A DNA stretch of 55,456 nt from Anoxybacteroides tepidamans (GTDB lineage Bacteria > Bacillota > Bacilli > Bacillales > Anoxybacillaceae). The notes beneath the pieces were generated by a model. The model was not told the DNA's origin, made no database searches, and worked only from the letters and a program-made list of their open reading frames with translations. The position numbers and the translations under genes are program-made. Each line of letters opens with the position of its first letter. The stretch's first letter is position 1. The stretch covers positions 26,334 through 81,789 of the forward strand of contig NZ_JACHEP010000012.1 in the NCBI RefSeq assembly GCF_014201465.1, read 5' to 3'. Below are positions 40,467 through 53,913 of this stretch, one piece after another.

Positions 40467-40712
40467 ATGGATAAAGTAAATATTGGAATATGGAACGCCC
40501 TACTTCGAATTACATGTGGGCTGACTTTGCTTGCTTGGATCACTGCAAAAATGGTGAAGCGCCCTTGGTACGATTCATATATCGTTGTAGCAATGTTAGC
40601 AGCCATGAAAGTAGCAGAAGGAATCACCCGCTTTTGTCCGTTAACGGCATTTATCGAAAAGTACCAGCAGCAAAAAAAACAAAACAACCAACCGCCAGGC
40701 AATCCAACGTAA
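40467..40712 (+). CDS. Small DUF2892/YgaP-type membrane protein
   Basis: An 81-aa protein matching the DUF2892 (YgaP-like) inner-membrane pattern: NIGIWNALLRITCGLTLLAW forms the first membrane helix and SYIVVAMLAAMKVAEGITRF the second, followed by CPLTAFIEKYQQ, with the family's C-P-L motif. Function is unknown; relatives are often fused to rhodanese domains, but no rhodanese is present here. AGAGGTGG precedes the ATG. It is transcribed divergently from yerA. Confidence 0.85.
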   Translation: MDKVNIGIWNALLRITCGLTLLAWITAKMVKRPWYDSYIVVAMLAAMKVAEGITRFCPLTAFIEKYQQQKKQNNQPPGNPT

Positions 40713-40754
40713 TTTTAAGAAATGAACCGCTAGTGTTATCCATTATTTCACCAA

Positions 40755-40870
40755 GCGTGTTAATTAACTATTAAAAACAAGTTGACATCGCTCTATTCCT
40801 TGCTTTTCTGCTTTAGAAAAGCCGCAGGTCGAGCGATGAGCATCGGTTTTGCTTAATCATTCAAACACGT
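40755..40870. ncRNA. Structured non-coding element, copy 1 (unrecognised)
   Basis: Nested pairings are clear: CGTGTT (40756-40761) with AACACG (40864-40869), CATCGCTC (40786-40793) with GAGCGATG (40831-40838), and GCTTTTC (40802-40808) with GAAAAGC (40816-40822). Its first 59 bases are about 80% identical to those of copy 2 at 54037-54282. It may be a structured RNA or a small non-autonomous mobile element; strand is not known. I cannot name a family. Confidence 0.55.
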
Positions 40871-40871
40871 A

Positions 40872-40906
40872 AAAACGGGCTGACTTTATTTACACAAGCC
40901 AGCCCG
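40872..40906 (-). terminator. Terminator of the pur operon
   Basis: On the minus strand CGGGCTG and CAGCCCG flank a loop, followed by TTTTT. It lies about 100 bp past the purD stop, so the small membrane gene at 40937 lies within the antisense of the pur 3' UTR. Confidence 0.85.
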
Positions 40907-40936
40907 CAAACATAGATAGTAAGGAGAGAATCCATT

Positions 40937-42299
<1,363 letters not shown>

Positions 42300-43838
42300 T
42301 TAATGTTTAAAATGACGCACACCCGTAAAGACCATGGCGATTCCGTATTCATCGGCTTTTTGAATCGAGTCTTCATCGCGAATCGATCCACCCGGCTGGA
42401 TAATTGCTGTCACTCCTGCTTTCGCCGCCGCTTCGACCGTATCATTCATCGGGAAAAAGGCGTCAGACGCTAAAGCCGCTCCTTGTGCTTTTTCTCCCGC
42501 TTGCTCAATCGCAATTTTCGCTGCGCCGACGCGGTTCATTTGGCCCGCCCCCACGCCGATCGTCATTCCGTCTTTGGCAAGCACGATCGCATTCGATTTG
42601 ACGTGCTTCACAACTTTCCAAGCGAGCTTCAAATCTTCCCATTCTTTTTCCGTCGGCTCGCGTTTCGTCACTACTTTCAACTCCGCGTCGTCAAGCGTAT
42701 ACCGGTCTTCCTCTTGCACTAACAATCCGCCTTTCACCGATACGAACATCGGCTCGTTCTTTTGTTCTGCGACAAAATCGACCGTGAGCAACCGAATGTT
42801 TTTCTTCTGCGTTAAAATCGCTAGCGCATCCTCACTGAACGATGGGGCGATAACAATTTCTAAGAAAATTTCGTGCATCTTTAACGCCGTGTCGCGGTCG
42901 ACTTCCCGGTTAAGGGCGATAATGCCGCCAAAAATCGACGTTGGATCTGCTTCGTACGCTCTTGCGAACGCTTCAAAAATCGTGCCGCCAACCCCTACTC
43001 CGCAAGGGTTCATATGCTTCACCGCCACTGCTGCCGGTTCTGTAAATTCTTTCACAATTTGCAATGCGGCGTTAGCATCGTTAATGTTATTGTATGATAG
43101 TTCTTTTCCGTGCAATTGTTTGGCGGCTGCAATTGAGAACGAAGATCCTAACGGCTTTTGGTAAAACGCCGCGCTTTGGTGCGGGTTTTCGCCATAGCGC
43201 AAATCTTGCTTTTTCGTAAACGTCACCGTCAATGTTTCTGGATACGACTCGCCTGCTGTATTCGTTAAATATTCGGCAATCATTGCATCATAAGCAGCAG
43301 TGTGGCGGAATACTTTCGCTGCCAGCTTCAAGTTCGTGGCTTTGGAAACCGCGCCGTTTTCCCTTAATTCTTGCAGCACTGTTTCATAGTCGGCAGGATC
43401 GACTACTACCGTCACATATTGGTGATTTTTTGCCGCCGCCCGGAGCATCGTCGGACCGCCGATATCAATATTTTCAATCGCTTCCGCAAACGTCACATCC
43501 TGCTTAGCAATCGTTTGCTGGAACGGATATAAATTGACGACCACTAAATCGATCGGCTGAATTTGATGTTCGTTCAGTTGCTGAAGGTGGTCTTCGTCAT
43601 CGCGAATGGCCAGCAATCCGCCGTGAATCATCGGATGAAGCGTCTTCACGCGCCCGGCTAAAATTTCTGGAAACCCGGTCACATCGGAGATGCTGATGAC
43701 AGGAACCCCTTCTTGTTCCAACGTTTTTTTTGTTCCGCCTGTCGAAATAATCTCGACCCCTAATTCCGCCAATTGTTTGGCAAATGAAACAATTCCTTCT
43801 TTATTGGAAACGCTCAGTAATGCACGTTTAACGTTCAT
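42300..43838 (-). CDS. purH: AICAR transformylase / IMP cyclohydrolase
   Basis: The bifunctional PurH catalyses the last two steps to IMP. At 512 aa it has the N-terminal cyclohydrolase part ([38 protein letters not shown]) and the C-terminal transformylase part ([23 protein letters not shown] and [14 protein letters not shown]). ATG 43838 follows AAAGGG; the longer ATG at 43856 lies inside purN. It overlaps purN by 11 bp. Confidence 0.98.
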   Translation of the reverse strand: MNVKRALLSVSNKEGIVSFAKQLAELGVEIISTGGTKKTLEQEGVPVISISDVTGFPEILAGRVKTLHPMIHGGLLAIRDDEDHLQQLNEHQIQPIDLVVVNLYPFQQTIAKQDVTFAEAIENIDIGGPTMLRAAAKNHQYVTVVVDPADYETVLQELRENGAVSKATNLKLAAKVFRHTAAYDAMIAEYLTNTAGESYPETLTVTFTKKQDLRYGENPHQSAAFYQKPLGSSFSIAAAKQLHGKELSYNNINDANAALQIVKEFTEPAAVAVKHMNPCGVGVGGTIFEAFARAYEADPTSIFGGIIALNREVDRDTALKMHEIFLEIVIAPSFSEDALAILTQKKNIRLLTVDFVAEQKNEPMFVSVKGGLLVQEEDRYTLDDAELKVVTKREPTEKEWEDLKLAWKVVKHVKSNAIVLAKDGMTIGVGAGQMNRVGAAKIAIEQAGEKAQGAALASDAFFPMNDTVEAAAKAGVTAIIQPGGSIRDEDSIQKADEYGIAMVFTGVRHFKH

Positions 43839-44409
43839 ATGTTTCGACCCTTTCAAGCAATGTTTTTAAGACGGATGGATATAGTTCATGTTCGATGGCA
43901 TGAATTTTTCGTTCCACCTGTTCCAGCGACTCCCCTTCCTCAATCGGAACCGCTCTCTGGGCGATAATCGGTCCGGTGTCCATTCCTTCATCGACGTAGT
44001 GAACGGTTACACCTGTAATTTTTACACCGTAGCGGTACGCTTGTCCAATCGCATCTTTTCCAGGAAACGCAGGTAACAAAGACGGATGGATGTTGACGAT
44101 TCGCCCTTCATAAGCAGACAAGAGCGTTGGGCCAATTAGGCGCATGTAGCCGGCTAAAGCGATAAATTCAATGCCGCTCTCGGTTAATTGCGCTAAAATG
44201 TCCCGTTCAAAATCCGCTTTCGTTGCATAATCTTTTGGACGAAAAACGAAAGCGGGAATGCCTTCTTTTTTCGCCCGCTCGACCACTTTGGCTTCAGGGC
44301 GGTCACATACTAATAACGCTACTTCCGCCGCTAGTTCTCCACGTTTGACCGCATCGACAATCGCTTGAAAATTCGTTCCGCTCCCAGAGGCAAATATTGC
44401 AAGCTTCAT
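43828..44409 (-). CDS. purN: Phosphoribosylglycinamide formyltransferase
   Basis: PurN transfers a formyl group from 10-formyl-THF to GAR. The 193-aa protein has [53 protein letters not shown] (with the catalytic Asn-His pair) and [19 protein letters not shown]. Its ATG overlaps the purM stop (ATGA). Confidence 0.98.
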   Translation of the reverse strand: MKLAIFASGSGTNFQAIVDAVKRGELAAEVALLVCDRPEAKVVERAKKEGIPAFVFRPKDYATKADFERDILAQLTESGIEFIALAGYMRLIGPTLLSAYEGRIVNIHPSLLPAFPGKDAIGQAYRYGVKITGVTVHYVDEGMDTGPIIAQRAVPIEEGESLEQVERKIHAIEHELYPSVLKTLLERVETYER

Positions 44410-45443
44410 TCCATTTTCCCTCCGGCAAACACAACGCCTTCACCTTTTTTGACGCGGCCGATTAAATACGCTTTTTCACCAAGCTGTTCTAAACGTTCAA
44501 TGAGCGGATGAATCATTTCGCTGTCCACCGCCATGACTAAACCGATTCCCATGTTAAAAATATTAAACATCTCTTTCCGCACAAGATTTCCTTTTTCTTG
44601 CAACAAGTCAAAAATCGGCGGAATCGGCCAAGAACCGTAATTAATTTCTGCACATAACCCATTTGGCAACATGCGCGGAATATTTTCAACAAACCCGCCG
44701 CCTGTAATGTGAGCCATTCCTTTAATCTCAAACTCCTTCATCACTGCAAGCAGCGATTTGACATAAATGCGTGTCGGTTTAAGCAGCTCGTCGCCTAAAG
44801 GAAGTGGCAAGCCATATGTTTCATGCAAATCGAGCTTCGCCTCTTCCAATACAATTTTCCGCACAAGCGAGTAGCCGTTGCTATGGATGCCATTCGAGGC
44901 AAGCCCGATTAACGCGTCGCCTTCTTGAATCGTTTCCCCTGTAATTAATTTCGATTTCTCGGCAATGCCGACTGCAAAGCCAGCCACATCATATTCTTCT
45001 TCACGATACATGCCCGGCATTTCCGCTGTCTCTCCTCCGATCAGCGCACAACCCGCCTGCACACATCCATCGGCAATACCTTTCACGATTTGCTCAATTT
45101 TTTCCGGAACCGCTTTTCCGCAAGCGATATAATCGAGGAAAAAGAGCGGTTCCGCCCCTTGGACCACAATGTCATTGACGCACATCGCCACGCAATCGAT
45201 GCCGATCGTATCATGCTTATCCATCATAAAAGCAAGCATCAATTTTGTGCCAACTCCGTCCGTCCCTGACACTAATACCGGTTCGTTATATCCTAGTTTC
45301 GATAAATCGAACATGCCGCCAAAGCTGCCAAGTCCGCCGAGCACTTCTGGGCGAGCCGTTTTTTGGACATGTTTTTTCATTAAGGAAACAGCTTTGTAAC
45401 CCGCCTCAATATCCACTCCCGCTCGTTTATATGCGTCCGCCAC
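44406..45443 (-). CDS. purM: Phosphoribosylformylglycinamidine cyclo-ligase
   Basis: PurM (AIR synthase) closes the imidazole ring of FGAM with ATP. The 345-aa protein has [33 protein letters not shown], the [14 protein letters not shown] loop and [16 protein letters not shown]. It starts with GTG, with AAGGGGG upstream, and follows purF after 15 bp. Confidence 0.98.
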   Translation of the reverse strand: MADAYKRAGVDIEAGYKAVSLMKKHVQKTARPEVLGGLGSFGGMFDLSKLGYNEPVLVSGTDGVGTKLMLAFMMDKHDTIGIDCVAMCVNDIVVQGAEPLFFLDYIACGKAVPEKIEQIVKGIADGCVQAGCALIGGETAEMPGMYREEEYDVAGFAVGIAEKSKLITGETIQEGDALIGLASNGIHSNGYSLVRKIVLEEAKLDLHETYGLPLPLGDELLKPTRIYVKSLLAVMKEFEIKGMAHITGGGFVENIPRMLPNGLCAEINYGSWPIPPIFDLLQEKGNLVRKEMFNIFNMGIGLVMAVDSEMIHPLIERLEQLGEKAYLIGRVKKGEGVVFAGGKME

Positions 45444-45458
45444 CTTTAAAGCCCCCTT

Positions 45459-46871
45459 TTACTGTTTTGACGTTAGCTGCAGCCATTCTGTATATGTCTT
45501 AGTCGGATACGTTCCGGTAAAACAAGCCATACATTGCCCATGACACTGCGAGTCTCTCGAGCGACCAATTGCCTCAAGCAATCCTTCTTCGCTTAAAAAC
45601 GCGAGCGAATCGGCACCAATCATTTGCCGAATTTCCTCAACCGAATGAGTAGCCGCCACTAACTCTTCTTTTGTCGGCGTATCGATGCCATAAAAGCATG
45701 GATGTGTAATCGGCGGTGAACTAATGCGCACATGCACTTCCGTCGCTCCTGCTTCCCGAAGCATCTTGACGATCCGCTTGCTTGTTGTTCCCCGGACAAT
45801 GGAATCATCAACCATGACGACTCGCTTCCCTGCGACGACGCCACGCACAGGCGAGAGTTTCATTTTGACCCCTTGTTCCCGCAGCGCTTGCGACGGCTGA
45901 ATAAATGTCCGACCTACATAGCGATTTTTAATTAAGCCGAGCTCATACGGTATCCCTGTTACTTCAGCGTAACCAATCGCGACCGAGATGCTTGAATCAG
46001 GTACCCCTGTTACAACGTCCGCTTCTACTGGCGCTTCGAAAGCAAGGCGCTTGCCTAAATTTTTGCGGGCTGTATGAACGTTAATGCCGTCGACATTGCT
46101 GTCAGGCCGCGCAAAATAAATGTATTCCATGCTGCAAATCGAACGAACTCTTTTTTCAGCATAGCGTTCTGAATGAATTCCTTCCTTGTTGATAATGATA
46201 AGCTCGCCTGGTTCCACTTCACGTTCATACGTCGCACCTACGGCATCAAATGCACACGTTTCGGAAGCGACCACATAAGCATTGCCGAGACGGCCGATCG
46301 AAAGCGGCCGAAATCCTTGAGGATCGAGAGCAATGTACAACTCTGTTTCCGTTAATAGAAGAAATGCAAAGGCCCCTTCCAAATAAGTAAGAGCCACTTT
46401 AATTTGTTCTTTTAACGTAGGTGCCATGCTGCGGCGGATTAAATGCGCAAACACTTCCGTATCGGATGTCGTTTGAAAAATGCTGCCTTGTTGTTCAAGA
46501 CGAAGTTTTAGCTCAGCAGCATTGACTAAATTGCCGTTATGCGCCAACGCAATGCTTCCGCTTTGCGAACGGAACAACAGGGGCTGAACATTTTCATAGC
46601 CCCCGCCTCCCGCTGTCGCATAGCGCACATGGCCGATCGCAGCTGCTCCGCTTAATTGTTGAAGCTCCCCGTTGCTAAACACTTCCGTCACCAATCCAAG
46701 TCCTTTATGTCCTTTTAATGTTTCGCCATTAGCTACAACAATTCCGGCGCCTTCTTGGCCGCGATGCTGCAAACTATGCAAGCCGTAATATGTCAATTGC
46801 GCTGCTTCATCATGTCCCCAAATGCCAAAAATCCCACATTCCTCGTTTAAGCCTTTGATTTCAGCAAGCAT
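45459..46871 (-). CDS. purF: Amidophosphoribosyltransferase
   Basis: PurF makes the committed step, phosphoribosylamine from PRPP and glutamine. The 470-aa protein starts with an 11-residue propeptide ([11 protein letters not shown]), then the catalytic Cys of CGIFGIWGH, the PRPP loop [14 protein letters not shown], and C-terminal cysteines for the Fe-S cluster (ESCxC-like [12 protein letters not shown]). I use ATG 46871 with AAAGGAG upstream. It overlaps purL by 25 bp. Confidence 0.98.
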   Translation of the reverse strand: MLAEIKGLNEECGIFGIWGHDEAAQLTYYGLHSLQHRGQEGAGIVVANGETLKGHKGLGLVTEVFSNGELQQLSGAAAIGHVRYATAGGGGYENVQPLLFRSQSGSIALAHNGNLVNAAELKLRLEQQGSIFQTTSDTEVFAHLIRRSMAPTLKEQIKVALTYLEGAFAFLLLTETELYIALDPQGFRPLSIGRLGNAYVVASETCAFDAVGATYEREVEPGELIIINKEGIHSERYAEKRVRSICSMEYIYFARPDSNVDGINVHTARKNLGKRLAFEAPVEADVVTGVPDSSISVAIGYAEVTGIPYELGLIKNRYVGRTFIQPSQALREQGVKMKLSPVRGVVAGKRVVMVDDSIVRGTTSKRIVKMLREAGATEVHVRISSPPITHPCFYGIDTPTKEELVAATHSVEEIRQMIGADSLAFLSEEGLLEAIGRSRDSQCHGQCMACFTGTYPTKTYTEWLQLTSKQ

Positions 46872-49072
46872 GGAATAGCTCCTTTCCATACGCTTCTCAT
46901 TTGTTCAACCGAAAGATTCACGACCGCTTCGCCATGCTCATTTTCGATGCGAAGCGTGCCCTCATCAGTCACTTCACCAATTTTTTTTGCTTCCACCAGC
47001 TGTTCAAATGTAGCCTGATGCTCTTTTTTCACAGAAACGACGAAACGGGATTGCGTTTCGCTGAATAATTCTGCGGCAAGATCACCGCTTATTGTCACCT
47101 TTGCTCCTAGTCCGTTTGCGTTCATTAAACACTCGGCTAACGCAACAGACAATCCGCCTTCAGCCACGTCATGAGCAGAAGCAACCACTCCTGCGCGAAT
47201 CGCGGCAAGAAGCGCTTGTTGACGCTGTGCCTCTACTTCTAAATCGATGCTTGGCGCTTTGCCAAAAATGCGGCCTTCTAGCAGTTTTTGCAATTCGCTG
47301 CCGCCAAATTCTTGTTTGGCTTCCCCAATTACATAGATGATATCGCCTGCCTGTTTAAAAGTTTGAGTCGTCACATGATCCAAGTGTTCGACTAACCCAA
47401 CCATACCGACGACCGGTGTTGGATATACCGCTTCACCGTTTGTTTCGTTGTAAAGCGATACGTTTCCGCTAATAACCGGTGTCGCAAGCGTGCGGCACGC
47501 CGCACTCATGCCATCGACCGCTTTTTCCAGCTGCCAAAAAATTTCCGGTTTTTCTGGAGAGCCGAAGTTTAAGCAATCGGTAATAGCAAGCGGCTTAGCT
47601 CCCGAACAAACGACGTTTCGCGCCGCTTCCGCTACCGCAATTTTCCCGCCTGTTTCCGGGTCTAAATAAATATAGCGGGAATTGCAGTCGGTTGTCATCG
47701 CCAGCGCCTTTTTCGTGCCGCGAATGCGAACGACCGCTGCATCCGAACCTGGAGCGACTACGGTATTCGTGCGCACCATATAATCATATTGGTCATATAC
47801 CCATTCTTTGCTCGCAATCGTCGGTTGCGCTAATAACGAAAGCAACGTTTCTTCATAGTTTTCGACATGCGGCACGTAATCGATCTGTTGAAACTCACGG
47901 TAATAAGCCGGTTCTGCTGATGGCTTATGATAAACAGGTGCATCTTTTGCTAACGCATCAACCGGAATTTCCGCAACCACTTCTCCATGAAAATAAAGGC
48001 GAAGCATTTTGTCATCCGTTACTTTGCCGATCGCCTTTGCCTCAAGTCCATACTTGGCAAATAAATCACAAATTTCTTGCTCACGGCCTTTTTTCACGAC
48101 AAGCAGCATGCGTTCTTGCGACTCGGAAAGCATCATTTCATACGGCGTCATCCCTGCTTCACGCTGCGGGACAAGGTCTAAATTCATTTCAATGCCGACG
48201 CCTGCTTTGCTCGCCATTTCAGCCGAAGAACTTGTTAATCCTGCGGCTCCCATATCTTGAATGCCGACTAATGCATCTGATTTGACGACTTCTAAGCATG
48301 CCTCCAGCAGCAGTTTTTCCATAAATGGATCGCCCACTTGCACAGCCGGACGTTTTGCTTCCGATGCTTCTGTTAATTCTTCAGAAGCAAATGTCGCGCC
48401 ATGAATGCCGTCGCGTCCTGTTTTCGCCCCGACGTACATGACCGTATTGCCAACGCCTGACGCCACCCCGCGCTGAATGTCTTCATGGCGGATCAAACCG
48501 ACGCACATCGCATTGACAAGCGGATTCCCTTCATATGCCGCATCAAACTGCACCTCTCCACCGACAGTTGGGATTCCTACACAGTTTCCGTACCCAGCGA
48601 TGCCCGCAACGACATGTTCAAATAAATATTTCACGCGCGGAGACGTTAATTCCCCGAAACGAAGTGAATTAAGAAGCGCAATCGGGCGTGCGCCCATCGA
48701 AAAGACGTCGCGAATAATGCCGCCGACCCCTGTTGCTGCTCCTTGATACGGTTCAATGGCAGAAGGATGGTTATGGCTTTCAATTTTAAACGCTACCGCC
48801 AATCCGTCCCCAATATCGACAATGCCCGCTCCTTCTCCCGGACCTTGCAATACGTGTTCTCCTTCGGTTGGAAATTTTTTTAACACAGGTTTAGAATTTT
48901 TATAACTGCAATGTTCCGACCACATCACTGAAAAAATGCCTATCTCCGTATAGTTCGGCAAGCGGCCGAGAATGCGTTCCACCATCGCAAATTCTTCGTC
49001 CGTCAATCCCATTTCGCGGTATAGCTTTTCTTCCTTAATCGTTGTTGGACTTGGCTCAAGAAGTAACGACAT
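46847..49072 (-). CDS. purL: FGAM synthase subunit PurL (small type)
   Basis: PurL amidates FGAR to FGAM using ammonia from PurQ, with PurS as bridge. The 741-aa length is the Bacillus small type. Features: [53 protein letters not shown] and [21 protein letters not shown] 49072 overlaps purQ by 17 bp, and GAGGGTGAAAC lies before it. Confidence 0.98.
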   Translation of the reverse strand: MSLLLEPSPTTIKEEKLYREMGLTDEEFAMVERILGRLPNYTEIGIFSVMWSEHCSYKNSKPVLKKFPTEGEHVLQGPGEGAGIVDIGDGLAVAFKIESHNHPSAIEPYQGAATGVGGIIRDVFSMGARPIALLNSLRFGELTSPRVKYLFEHVVAGIAGYGNCVGIPTVGGEVQFDAAYEGNPLVNAMCVGLIRHEDIQRGVASGVGNTVMYVGAKTGRDGIHGATFASEELTEASEAKRPAVQVGDPFMEKLLLEACLEVVKSDALVGIQDMGAAGLTSSSAEMASKAGVGIEMNLDLVPQREAGMTPYEMMLSESQERMLLVVKKGREQEICDLFAKYGLEAKAIGKVTDDKMLRLYFHGEVVAEIPVDALAKDAPVYHKPSAEPAYYREFQQIDYVPHVENYEETLLSLLAQPTIASKEWVYDQYDYMVRTNTVVAPGSDAAVVRIRGTKKALAMTTDCNSRYIYLDPETGGKIAVAEAARNVVCSGAKPLAITDCLNFGSPEKPEIFWQLEKAVDGMSAACRTLATPVISGNVSLYNETNGEAVYPTPVVGMVGLVEHLDHVTTQTFKQAGDIIYVIGEAKQEFGGSELQKLLEGRIFGKAPSIDLEVEAQRQQALLAAIRAGVVASAHDVAEGGLSVALAECLMNANGLGAKVTISGDLAAELFSETQSRFVVSVKKEHQATFEQLVEAKKIGEVTDEGTLRIENEHGEAVVNLSVEQMRSVWKGAIPCLLKSKA

Positions 49073-49742
49073 GTTTCACCCTCCAGTATTTCACGATTGA
49101 TTGGAACAGTTTCAATCCGTCCGCACTGCCGAGCAACGCATCGACCGCCCGCTCCGGATGCGGCATCATTCCAAGTACGTTCCCTGTTTCATTCATAATG
49201 CCCGCAATATTTTCTAAACTTCCGTTCGGATTTTCGTCGTGGTAGCGGAAAATGATTTGCCGGTTTTCGATCAGCTTGGTCAGCGTTTCCTCGTCGCAAT
49301 AGTAATTGCCTTCCCCATGAGCGATCGGAATCGTAATCACTTCTCCTAGCTCATATAGCGATGTAAACATTGTTTCATTATTTTCTACCCGCAACGTAAC
49401 AGGGCGGCAAATAAATTTCAAGCTGTTATTGCGGCGCATCGCCCCTGGCAACAACCCCGCCTCTAATAAAATTTGAAACCCGTTGCACACACCGAGAACC
49501 GGTTTTCCTTCATCAGCCGCTTTTTGGATCGCTTTCATCACATTCGAAAAACGGGCAATCGCCCCTGAACGAAGATAATCGCCATACGAAAAACCGCCCG
49601 GTAGCAAAATGCCGTCAAACTCATCAAGGTTGTCGGCATCGTGCCATACGTACGCGACTTCCTCTCCTAACTCATCTTTAATCGCATGATACATATCAAC
49701 ATCGCAGTTGGAACCCGGAAATACAATCACGGCAAATTTCAC
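49056..49742 (-). CDS. purQ: FGAM synthase glutaminase subunit PurQ
   Basis: PurQ is the class I glutaminase feeding PurL. The 228-aa protein has [40 protein letters not shown], the nucleophile elbow [11 protein letters not shown] with the catalytic Cys, and the His-Glu pair in [10 protein letters not shown]. Its ATG overlaps the purS stop by 4 bp. Confidence 0.98.
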   Translation of the reverse strand: MKFAVIVFPGSNCDVDMYHAIKDELGEEVAYVWHDADNLDEFDGILLPGGFSYGDYLRSGAIARFSNVMKAIQKAADEGKPVLGVCNGFQILLEAGLLPGAMRRNNSLKFICRPVTLRVENNETMFTSLYELGEVITIPIAHGEGNYYCDEETLTKLIENRQIIFRYHDENPNGSLENIAGIMNETGNVLGMMPHPERAVDALLGSADGLKLFQSIVKYWRVKHVVTS

Positions 49743-49993
49743 TGGACGACTACCTCCTCAATTTCGTAACGGTAGTCTTCAATGACGGTATTCGCTAATA
49801 GCTTTTCGCACATTTCACGCACGATCTCTTCAACGTTTCGTTCGCTTTTTTCAATCACAAGCTCCATAAACTTGCCGATTCTTACATCTTGCACTTCGCG
49901 ATAAGACAAACTATGCAGCGCTCCTTTCACCGCCGTCCCTTGCGGATCCAACACGTTTTCACGCAGTGTGACATATACTTTTACTTTGTACAT
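49739..49993 (-). CDS. purS: FGAM synthase subunit PurS
   Basis: PurS links PurQ and PurL in the FGAM synthase complex. The 84-aa protein has [29 protein letters not shown] and [12 protein letters not shown], the standard PurS pattern. It starts 5 bp after the purC stop, with AGGAGGA as ribosome site. Confidence 0.97.
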   Translation of the reverse strand: MYKVKVYVTLRENVLDPQGTAVKGALHSLSYREVQDVRIGKFMELVIEKSERNVEEIVREMCEKLLANTVIEDYRYEIEEVVVQ

Positions 49994-49998
49994 TCTGT

Positions 49999-50709
49999 TT
50001 ATCCTCCTAATCTTTGTAAAATAACTTCATATGCATCGGCTAAGTTCCCTAAATCTCGACGAAATACATCTTTATCGAATTTTTCATTCGTTTCCATATC
50101 CCATAAACGGCACGTATCAGGTGAAATTTCATCCGCTAATACGATTTTCCCTTCCGCATCGAACCCAAATTCGAGCTTAAAATCAATCAAGCGGACATGA
50201 CAGTTTTGAAAATATTGGGTGAGGATCTCATTGACCTTTAAAGCATATTCCTTCAAAACAGCGATTTGTTCTGAAGTAGCTAGCTTTAAAATGGCAATGT
50301 GGTCTTCCAACAAAAGAGGGTCGCCAAGTTCATCATTTTTGTAATAAAACTCAATCAGCGGTTTTTCTAGGCTTGTTCCTTCGGCGATGCCAAGCCGCTT
50401 TGCAAGACTTCCAGCAACATAGTTACGGACAACAACTTCAAGAGGAATAATCGTTACTTTTTTTACAAGCTGTTCTGTTTCAGATATTTTTTGAATAAAA
50501 TGATTATCAATGCCTGCGCTATGGAGTTTAGAAAATAATAAACTGGTGATTTCATTGTTTAAACGGCCTTTTCCAGCGATTGTCGCCTTTTTTTCTCCGT
50601 TAAACGCTGTAGCGCTATCTTTATATTCGATCCAAAGAACGTTCTCTTCATCCGTCATATACACTTTTTTCGCTTTTCCTTCGTAAAGCAATTCCAATTT
50701 TTTGACCAT
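49999..50709 (-). CDS. purC: SAICAR synthase
   Basis: PurC joins aspartate to CAIR. The 236-aa protein has LLYEGKAKKVYMTDEENVLW, DSATAFNGEKKA, PLEVVVRNYVAGSLAKRLG and IDFKLEFGFDAEGKIVLADE, with the SPDTCRLWD segment. It is separated from purB by a 76-bp gap holding a perfect hairpin and has AGGAGG before its ATG. Confidence 0.98.
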   Translation of the reverse strand: MVKKLELLYEGKAKKVYMTDEENVLWIEYKDSATAFNGEKKATIAGKGRLNNEITSLLFSKLHSAGIDNHFIQKISETEQLVKKVTIIPLEVVVRNYVAGSLAKRLGIAEGTSLEKPLIEFYYKNDELGDPLLLEDHIAILKLATSEQIAVLKEYALKVNEILTQYFQNCHVRLIDFKLEFGFDAEGKIVLADEISPDTCRLWDMETNEKFDKDVFRRDLGNLADAYEVILQRLGG

Positions 50710-50753
50710 ACGAAAGGCCTCCTAGACAGAATATTAGGAATTTTCCTTTGATT

Positions 50754-50781
50754 GCATAGGTAAGGAAATCCTTACCTATGC
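50754..50781 (-). promoter_or_regulatory. Intercistronic hairpin between purB and purC
   Basis: GCATAGGTAAGGA and TCCTTACCTATGC pair perfectly over 12-13 bp with a minimal loop. No T tract follows, so it is not a standard terminator. It may be an RNA processing or stability element, or a protein-binding palindrome. Confidence 0.65.
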
Positions 50782-50785
50782 CTCC

Positions 50786-52078
50786 TTACAATCCTAACCG
50801 TTCAAAAATCGTATCGACATGCTTCAAGTGATAGTTGTAATCAAAGCAATCATCGATCTGTTCTTTCGTTAAGCGGTTCGTAATCGTTTCGTCCGCTTCA
50901 ATTAACGAACGGAACGGCACTTGCTTTTCCCACGCTTCCATCGCTTTCGGCTGCACTAAATCATATGCTTCTTCGCGGGTCATTCCGGTATCAATGAGGG
51001 CGAGCAAGACACGCTGCGAATAAATGAGTCCGAGCGTCCGGTCCATATTCCGTTTCATATTTTCCGGGAACACCGTTAAGTTTTTCACAATATTCGCAAA
51101 GCGGTTCAGCATATAGTTTAACGCAATGGTCGCATCCGGCAAAATAATGCGCTCTGCTGACGAATGAGAAATATCGCGTTCATGCCATAACGGCACGTTT
51201 TCATAAGCGGTCAGCATATATCCGCGGATCACCCGCGCCATTCCTGTCATATTTTCTGAGCCGATCGGATTGCGCTTATGTGGCATCGCCGAAGAACCTT
51301 TTTGGCCTTTAGCAAAAAACTCCTCGACTTCGCGCGTTTCGCTTTTTTGCAGCCCACGAATTTCTACCGCAAATTTTTCAATCGATGTCGCAATTAATGC
51401 CAATGTCGCCATATAATGGGCATGGCGGTCACGCTGCAACGTTTGCGTCGAAATCGGCGCCGGCTCTAATCCAAGTTTTTCGCATACGTATTTTTCAACA
51501 AAAGGATCGATGTTCGCATACGTCCCAACCGCACCGGAAATTTTCCCGATGCGCACCGTTTCCGCTGCCTGTTTGAACCGCTCTAAATTCCGTTTCATTT
51601 CCGCGTACCAAAGCGCCAGTTTCAAACCAAACGTCGTCGGTTCCGCGTGAACGCCGTGCGTGCGCCCCATCATCACTGTATATTTATGTTCTTGTGCTTT
51701 TTCCTTTAACACCTGAATAAAGTTTTCAAGATCGCGAAGTAAAATCTCATTTGCTTGCTTTAATAAATAAGATAATGCTGTATCGACGACATCCGTCGAT
51801 GTTAAACCGTAATGCACCCATTTTCGCTCTTCGCCTAACGTTTCAGAAACAGCACGCGTAAACGCTACGACATCGTGGCGTGTTTCTTCTTCAATTTCTT
51901 TAATTCGTTGAATGTCGAATGAAGCATTTTGACGGATTTTCTCGACATCCTCTTTTGGGATGACACCAAGTTCCGCCCACGCCTCACACGCTAAAATCTC
52001 CACTTCTAGCCATGCTTTGAAACGATTTTCTTCCGTCCAAATCGCTCCCATTTCCGGTCTAGTGTACCGTTCAATCAT
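50786..52078 (-). CDS. purB: Adenylosuccinate lyase
   Basis: PurB cleaves SAICAR and adenylosuccinate. The 430-aa protein begins [20 protein letters not shown] and has the family signature [19 protein letters not shown], plus [14 protein letters not shown] and [18 protein letters not shown] 52078 overlaps the purK stop (ATGA) and has AAGGAGGA upstream; the longer frame from 52105 contains that site. Confidence 0.98.
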   Translation of the reverse strand: MIERYTRPEMGAIWTEENRFKAWLEVEILACEAWAELGVIPKEDVEKIRQNASFDIQRIKEIEEETRHDVVAFTRAVSETLGEERKWVHYGLTSTDVVDTALSYLLKQANEILLRDLENFIQVLKEKAQEHKYTVMMGRTHGVHAEPTTFGLKLALWYAEMKRNLERFKQAAETVRIGKISGAVGTYANIDPFVEKYVCEKLGLEPAPISTQTLQRDRHAHYMATLALIATSIEKFAVEIRGLQKSETREVEEFFAKGQKGSSAMPHKRNPIGSENMTGMARVIRGYMLTAYENVPLWHERDISHSSAERIILPDATIALNYMLNRFANIVKNLTVFPENMKRNMDRTLGLIYSQRVLLALIDTGMTREEAYDLVQPKAMEAWEKQVPFRSLIEADETITNRLTKEQIDDCFDYNYHLKHVDTIFERLGL

Positions 52079-53229
52079 TGTGATCCTCCTTCTTTTTCGT
52101 TCCAAATATGCAAGGCGTTAATCGCCTGCAACGCTTCCTCCACCGTTTCAGCAAGCACCGTGACATGCCCCATTTTGCGTTTTTTCTTCGCTTCTTTTTT
52201 GCCGTATAAATGAAGATGCATGTTTTGGAATTTCGGAATGTTGTCAATGACCGGCTGCATATGCTCTCCTAAAATGTTAACCATCACCGCCGGCGTCAAC
52301 AATTTCGTGCTTCCAAGCGGCCAATTGCAAATGGCACGAACGTGCTGTTGAAATTGAGACGTTGCACAAGCATTAATTGTATAATGACCGGAATTGTGCG
52401 GTCTAGGGGCAAGTTCGTTAATGTAAATATCCCCTTCTTTTGTCAAAAACATTTCCACCGCTAACGTTCCGATTAGTTCAAAATGTTTCGCCAGCGTTTC
52501 GGCATATACGATAGCTTTTTCTGCAATATGTGGAGAAATTCGTGCAGGAACAATCGTTTGATGCAAAATGTTGTCCACATGAATATTCTCGCCAACCGGA
52601 AAGACGCTCATATCTCCCAATCCGTTTCTTGTGACAATAACGGAAATTTCTTTTTCAAAAGAAAGCCAGCTTTCTAATACACAAGGGCCGGATTGCAATA
52701 AGAGCAACGCTTTCTCGATATCTTCCTTGCGGCGAATGACAGCTTGTCCTTTCCCGTCATATCCGCCGCGGCATGTTTTCAAGACGCAAGGAAGTCCGAT
52801 CGTATCGATGCCGCTCCGCAGTTCTTCGGAAGAACGGACTTCGATGTAAGGAGCGACCGGAAGCCCCGCATCCGTAACGGCCTTCTTTTCAGTCGCCCGA
52901 TCTTGAGTGATCGCTAGCAAATTGCTTCCTTGAGGCACACGCGAATGCTCCACTAACCACTCAAGCGCTGCCGCATCAATATTTTCAAATTCATACGTAA
53001 TCACATCGCTTACATCGGCTAACCTTTTGATCGCTTCAATGTCATTATATTCCCCTGTAATTTCAATATCGGCTACTTGACCGCATGGAGAATCGGAAAC
53101 AGGATCAAGCACCGCCACCCGAAATCCCATTTCTTTTGCCGAAATCGCCATCATTCTGCCGAGTTGGCCGCCTCCGATAATTCCAATCGTCTGGCCTGGA
53201 ATGATTGTTTTTTTATTCAAGATCATCAC
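52075..53229 (-). CDS. purK: N5-carboxyaminoimidazole ribonucleotide synthase
   Basis: PurK carboxylates AIR with ATP and bicarbonate to N5-CAIR, which PurE then rearranges. The 384-aa ATP-grasp protein has [45 protein letters not shown] and [18 protein letters not shown]. The start overlaps purE by 17 bp (ATG 53229 or 53226). Confidence 0.98.
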   Translation of the reverse strand: MMILNKKTIIPGQTIGIIGGGQLGRMMAISAKEMGFRVAVLDPVSDSPCGQVADIEITGEYNDIEAIKRLADVSDVITYEFENIDAAALEWLVEHSRVPQGSNLLAITQDRATEKKAVTDAGLPVAPYIEVRSSEELRSGIDTIGLPCVLKTCRGGYDGKGQAVIRRKEDIEKALLLLQSGPCVLESWLSFEKEISVIVTRNGLGDMSVFPVGENIHVDNILHQTIVPARISPHIAEKAIVYAETLAKHFELIGTLAVEMFLTKEGDIYINELAPRPHNSGHYTINACATSQFQQHVRAICNWPLGSTKLLTPAVMVNILGEHMQPVIDNIPKFQNMHLHLYGKKEAKKKRKMGHVTVLAETVEEALQAINALHIWNEKEGGSQ

Positions 53230-53701
53230 TGCTTTCTAATACTTCTTGACGAATACGCTCTCTTCTTTTTTTCAAGGCTTCCATATATTTCGGTTCATTA
53301 ATTCCAAGTATCGATGCGGCTAAAAGCCCCGCGTTCGTCGCGCCTGCTTTGCCGATCGCTACCGTTGCCACCGGCACACCGCCTGGCATTTGCACAATCG
53401 ATAAAAGAGAATCCAAACCGTTCAACGCTTTTGATTGAACAGGCACACCGATAACCGGAAGCGTTGTTTTGGCCGCGACCATTCCTGGCAAGTGTGCCGC
53501 TCCTCCCGCTCCGGCAATAATCACTTTAATTCCTCTTCTTTCCGCTGTTTCTGCATATTCAAACATATAGTCAGGCGTTCGATGCGCAGAAACAACTTTT
53601 TTCTCAAACGGGATCCCTAGTTCTGTTAATATATCACATGCATATTTCATCGTTTCCCAATCCGACTGGCTCCCCATAATCACACCAACAAGCGGCTGCA
53701 T
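53213..53701 (-). CDS. purE: N5-carboxyaminoimidazole ribonucleotide mutase
   Basis: PurE converts N5-CAIR to CAIR. The 162-aa protein has [50 protein letters not shown] and [20 protein letters not shown], all class I PurE motifs. It is the first gene of the purEKBCSQLFMNHD operon, with GAGGTGA before the ATG, and follows the guanine riboswitch and its terminator. Confidence 0.98.
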   Translation of the reverse strand: MQPLVGVIMGSQSDWETMKYACDILTELGIPFEKKVVSAHRTPDYMFEYAETAERRGIKVIIAGAGGAAHLPGMVAAKTTLPVIGVPVQSKALNGLDSLLSIVQMPGGVPVATVAIGKAGATNAGLLAASILGINEPKYMEALKKRRERIRQEVLESSDDLE

Positions 53702-53728
53702 CTATTTTCACCTCATTTTTTAACCATA

Positions 53729-53778
53729 TAAAAACCCAGAACAAGCGTTCCTCTCCCAAGGGAAAGCATCGTTCTGGG
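53729..53778 (-). terminator. Riboswitch-controlled terminator before purE
   Basis: On the minus strand CCCAGAAC and GTTCTGGG form the stem, followed by TTTTT. It lies between the aptamer and purE, the expected place for a guanine-induced terminator of the pur operon. Confidence 0.93.
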
Positions 53779-53821
53779 CATAACTTGGCCATAGAAAGGC
53801 AAAAAGCCGTTCCGATCCTTT

Positions 53822-53892
53822 CCCTCATAGTCCAATAATTTACGGTTATTGGGTAGAAACTTTTGGGCCATATTCCCAAGATTATATGAGGG
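53822..53892 (-). ncRNA. Guanine riboswitch (G-box) of the pur operon
   Basis: P1 arms CCCTCATA and TATGAGGG enclose TATAAT, a P2 with loop AATATGG, TTTCTACC, a P3 of CCAATAA/TTATTGG and the loop CCGTAAAT. The J3/1 sequence ACTATG carries the C that selects guanine/hypoxanthine over adenine. Every canonical element is present. Ligand binding should favour the downstream terminator and shut off the operon. Confidence 0.97.
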
Positions 53893-53913
53893 AATGTTAT
53901 TAAAGTTACCATT

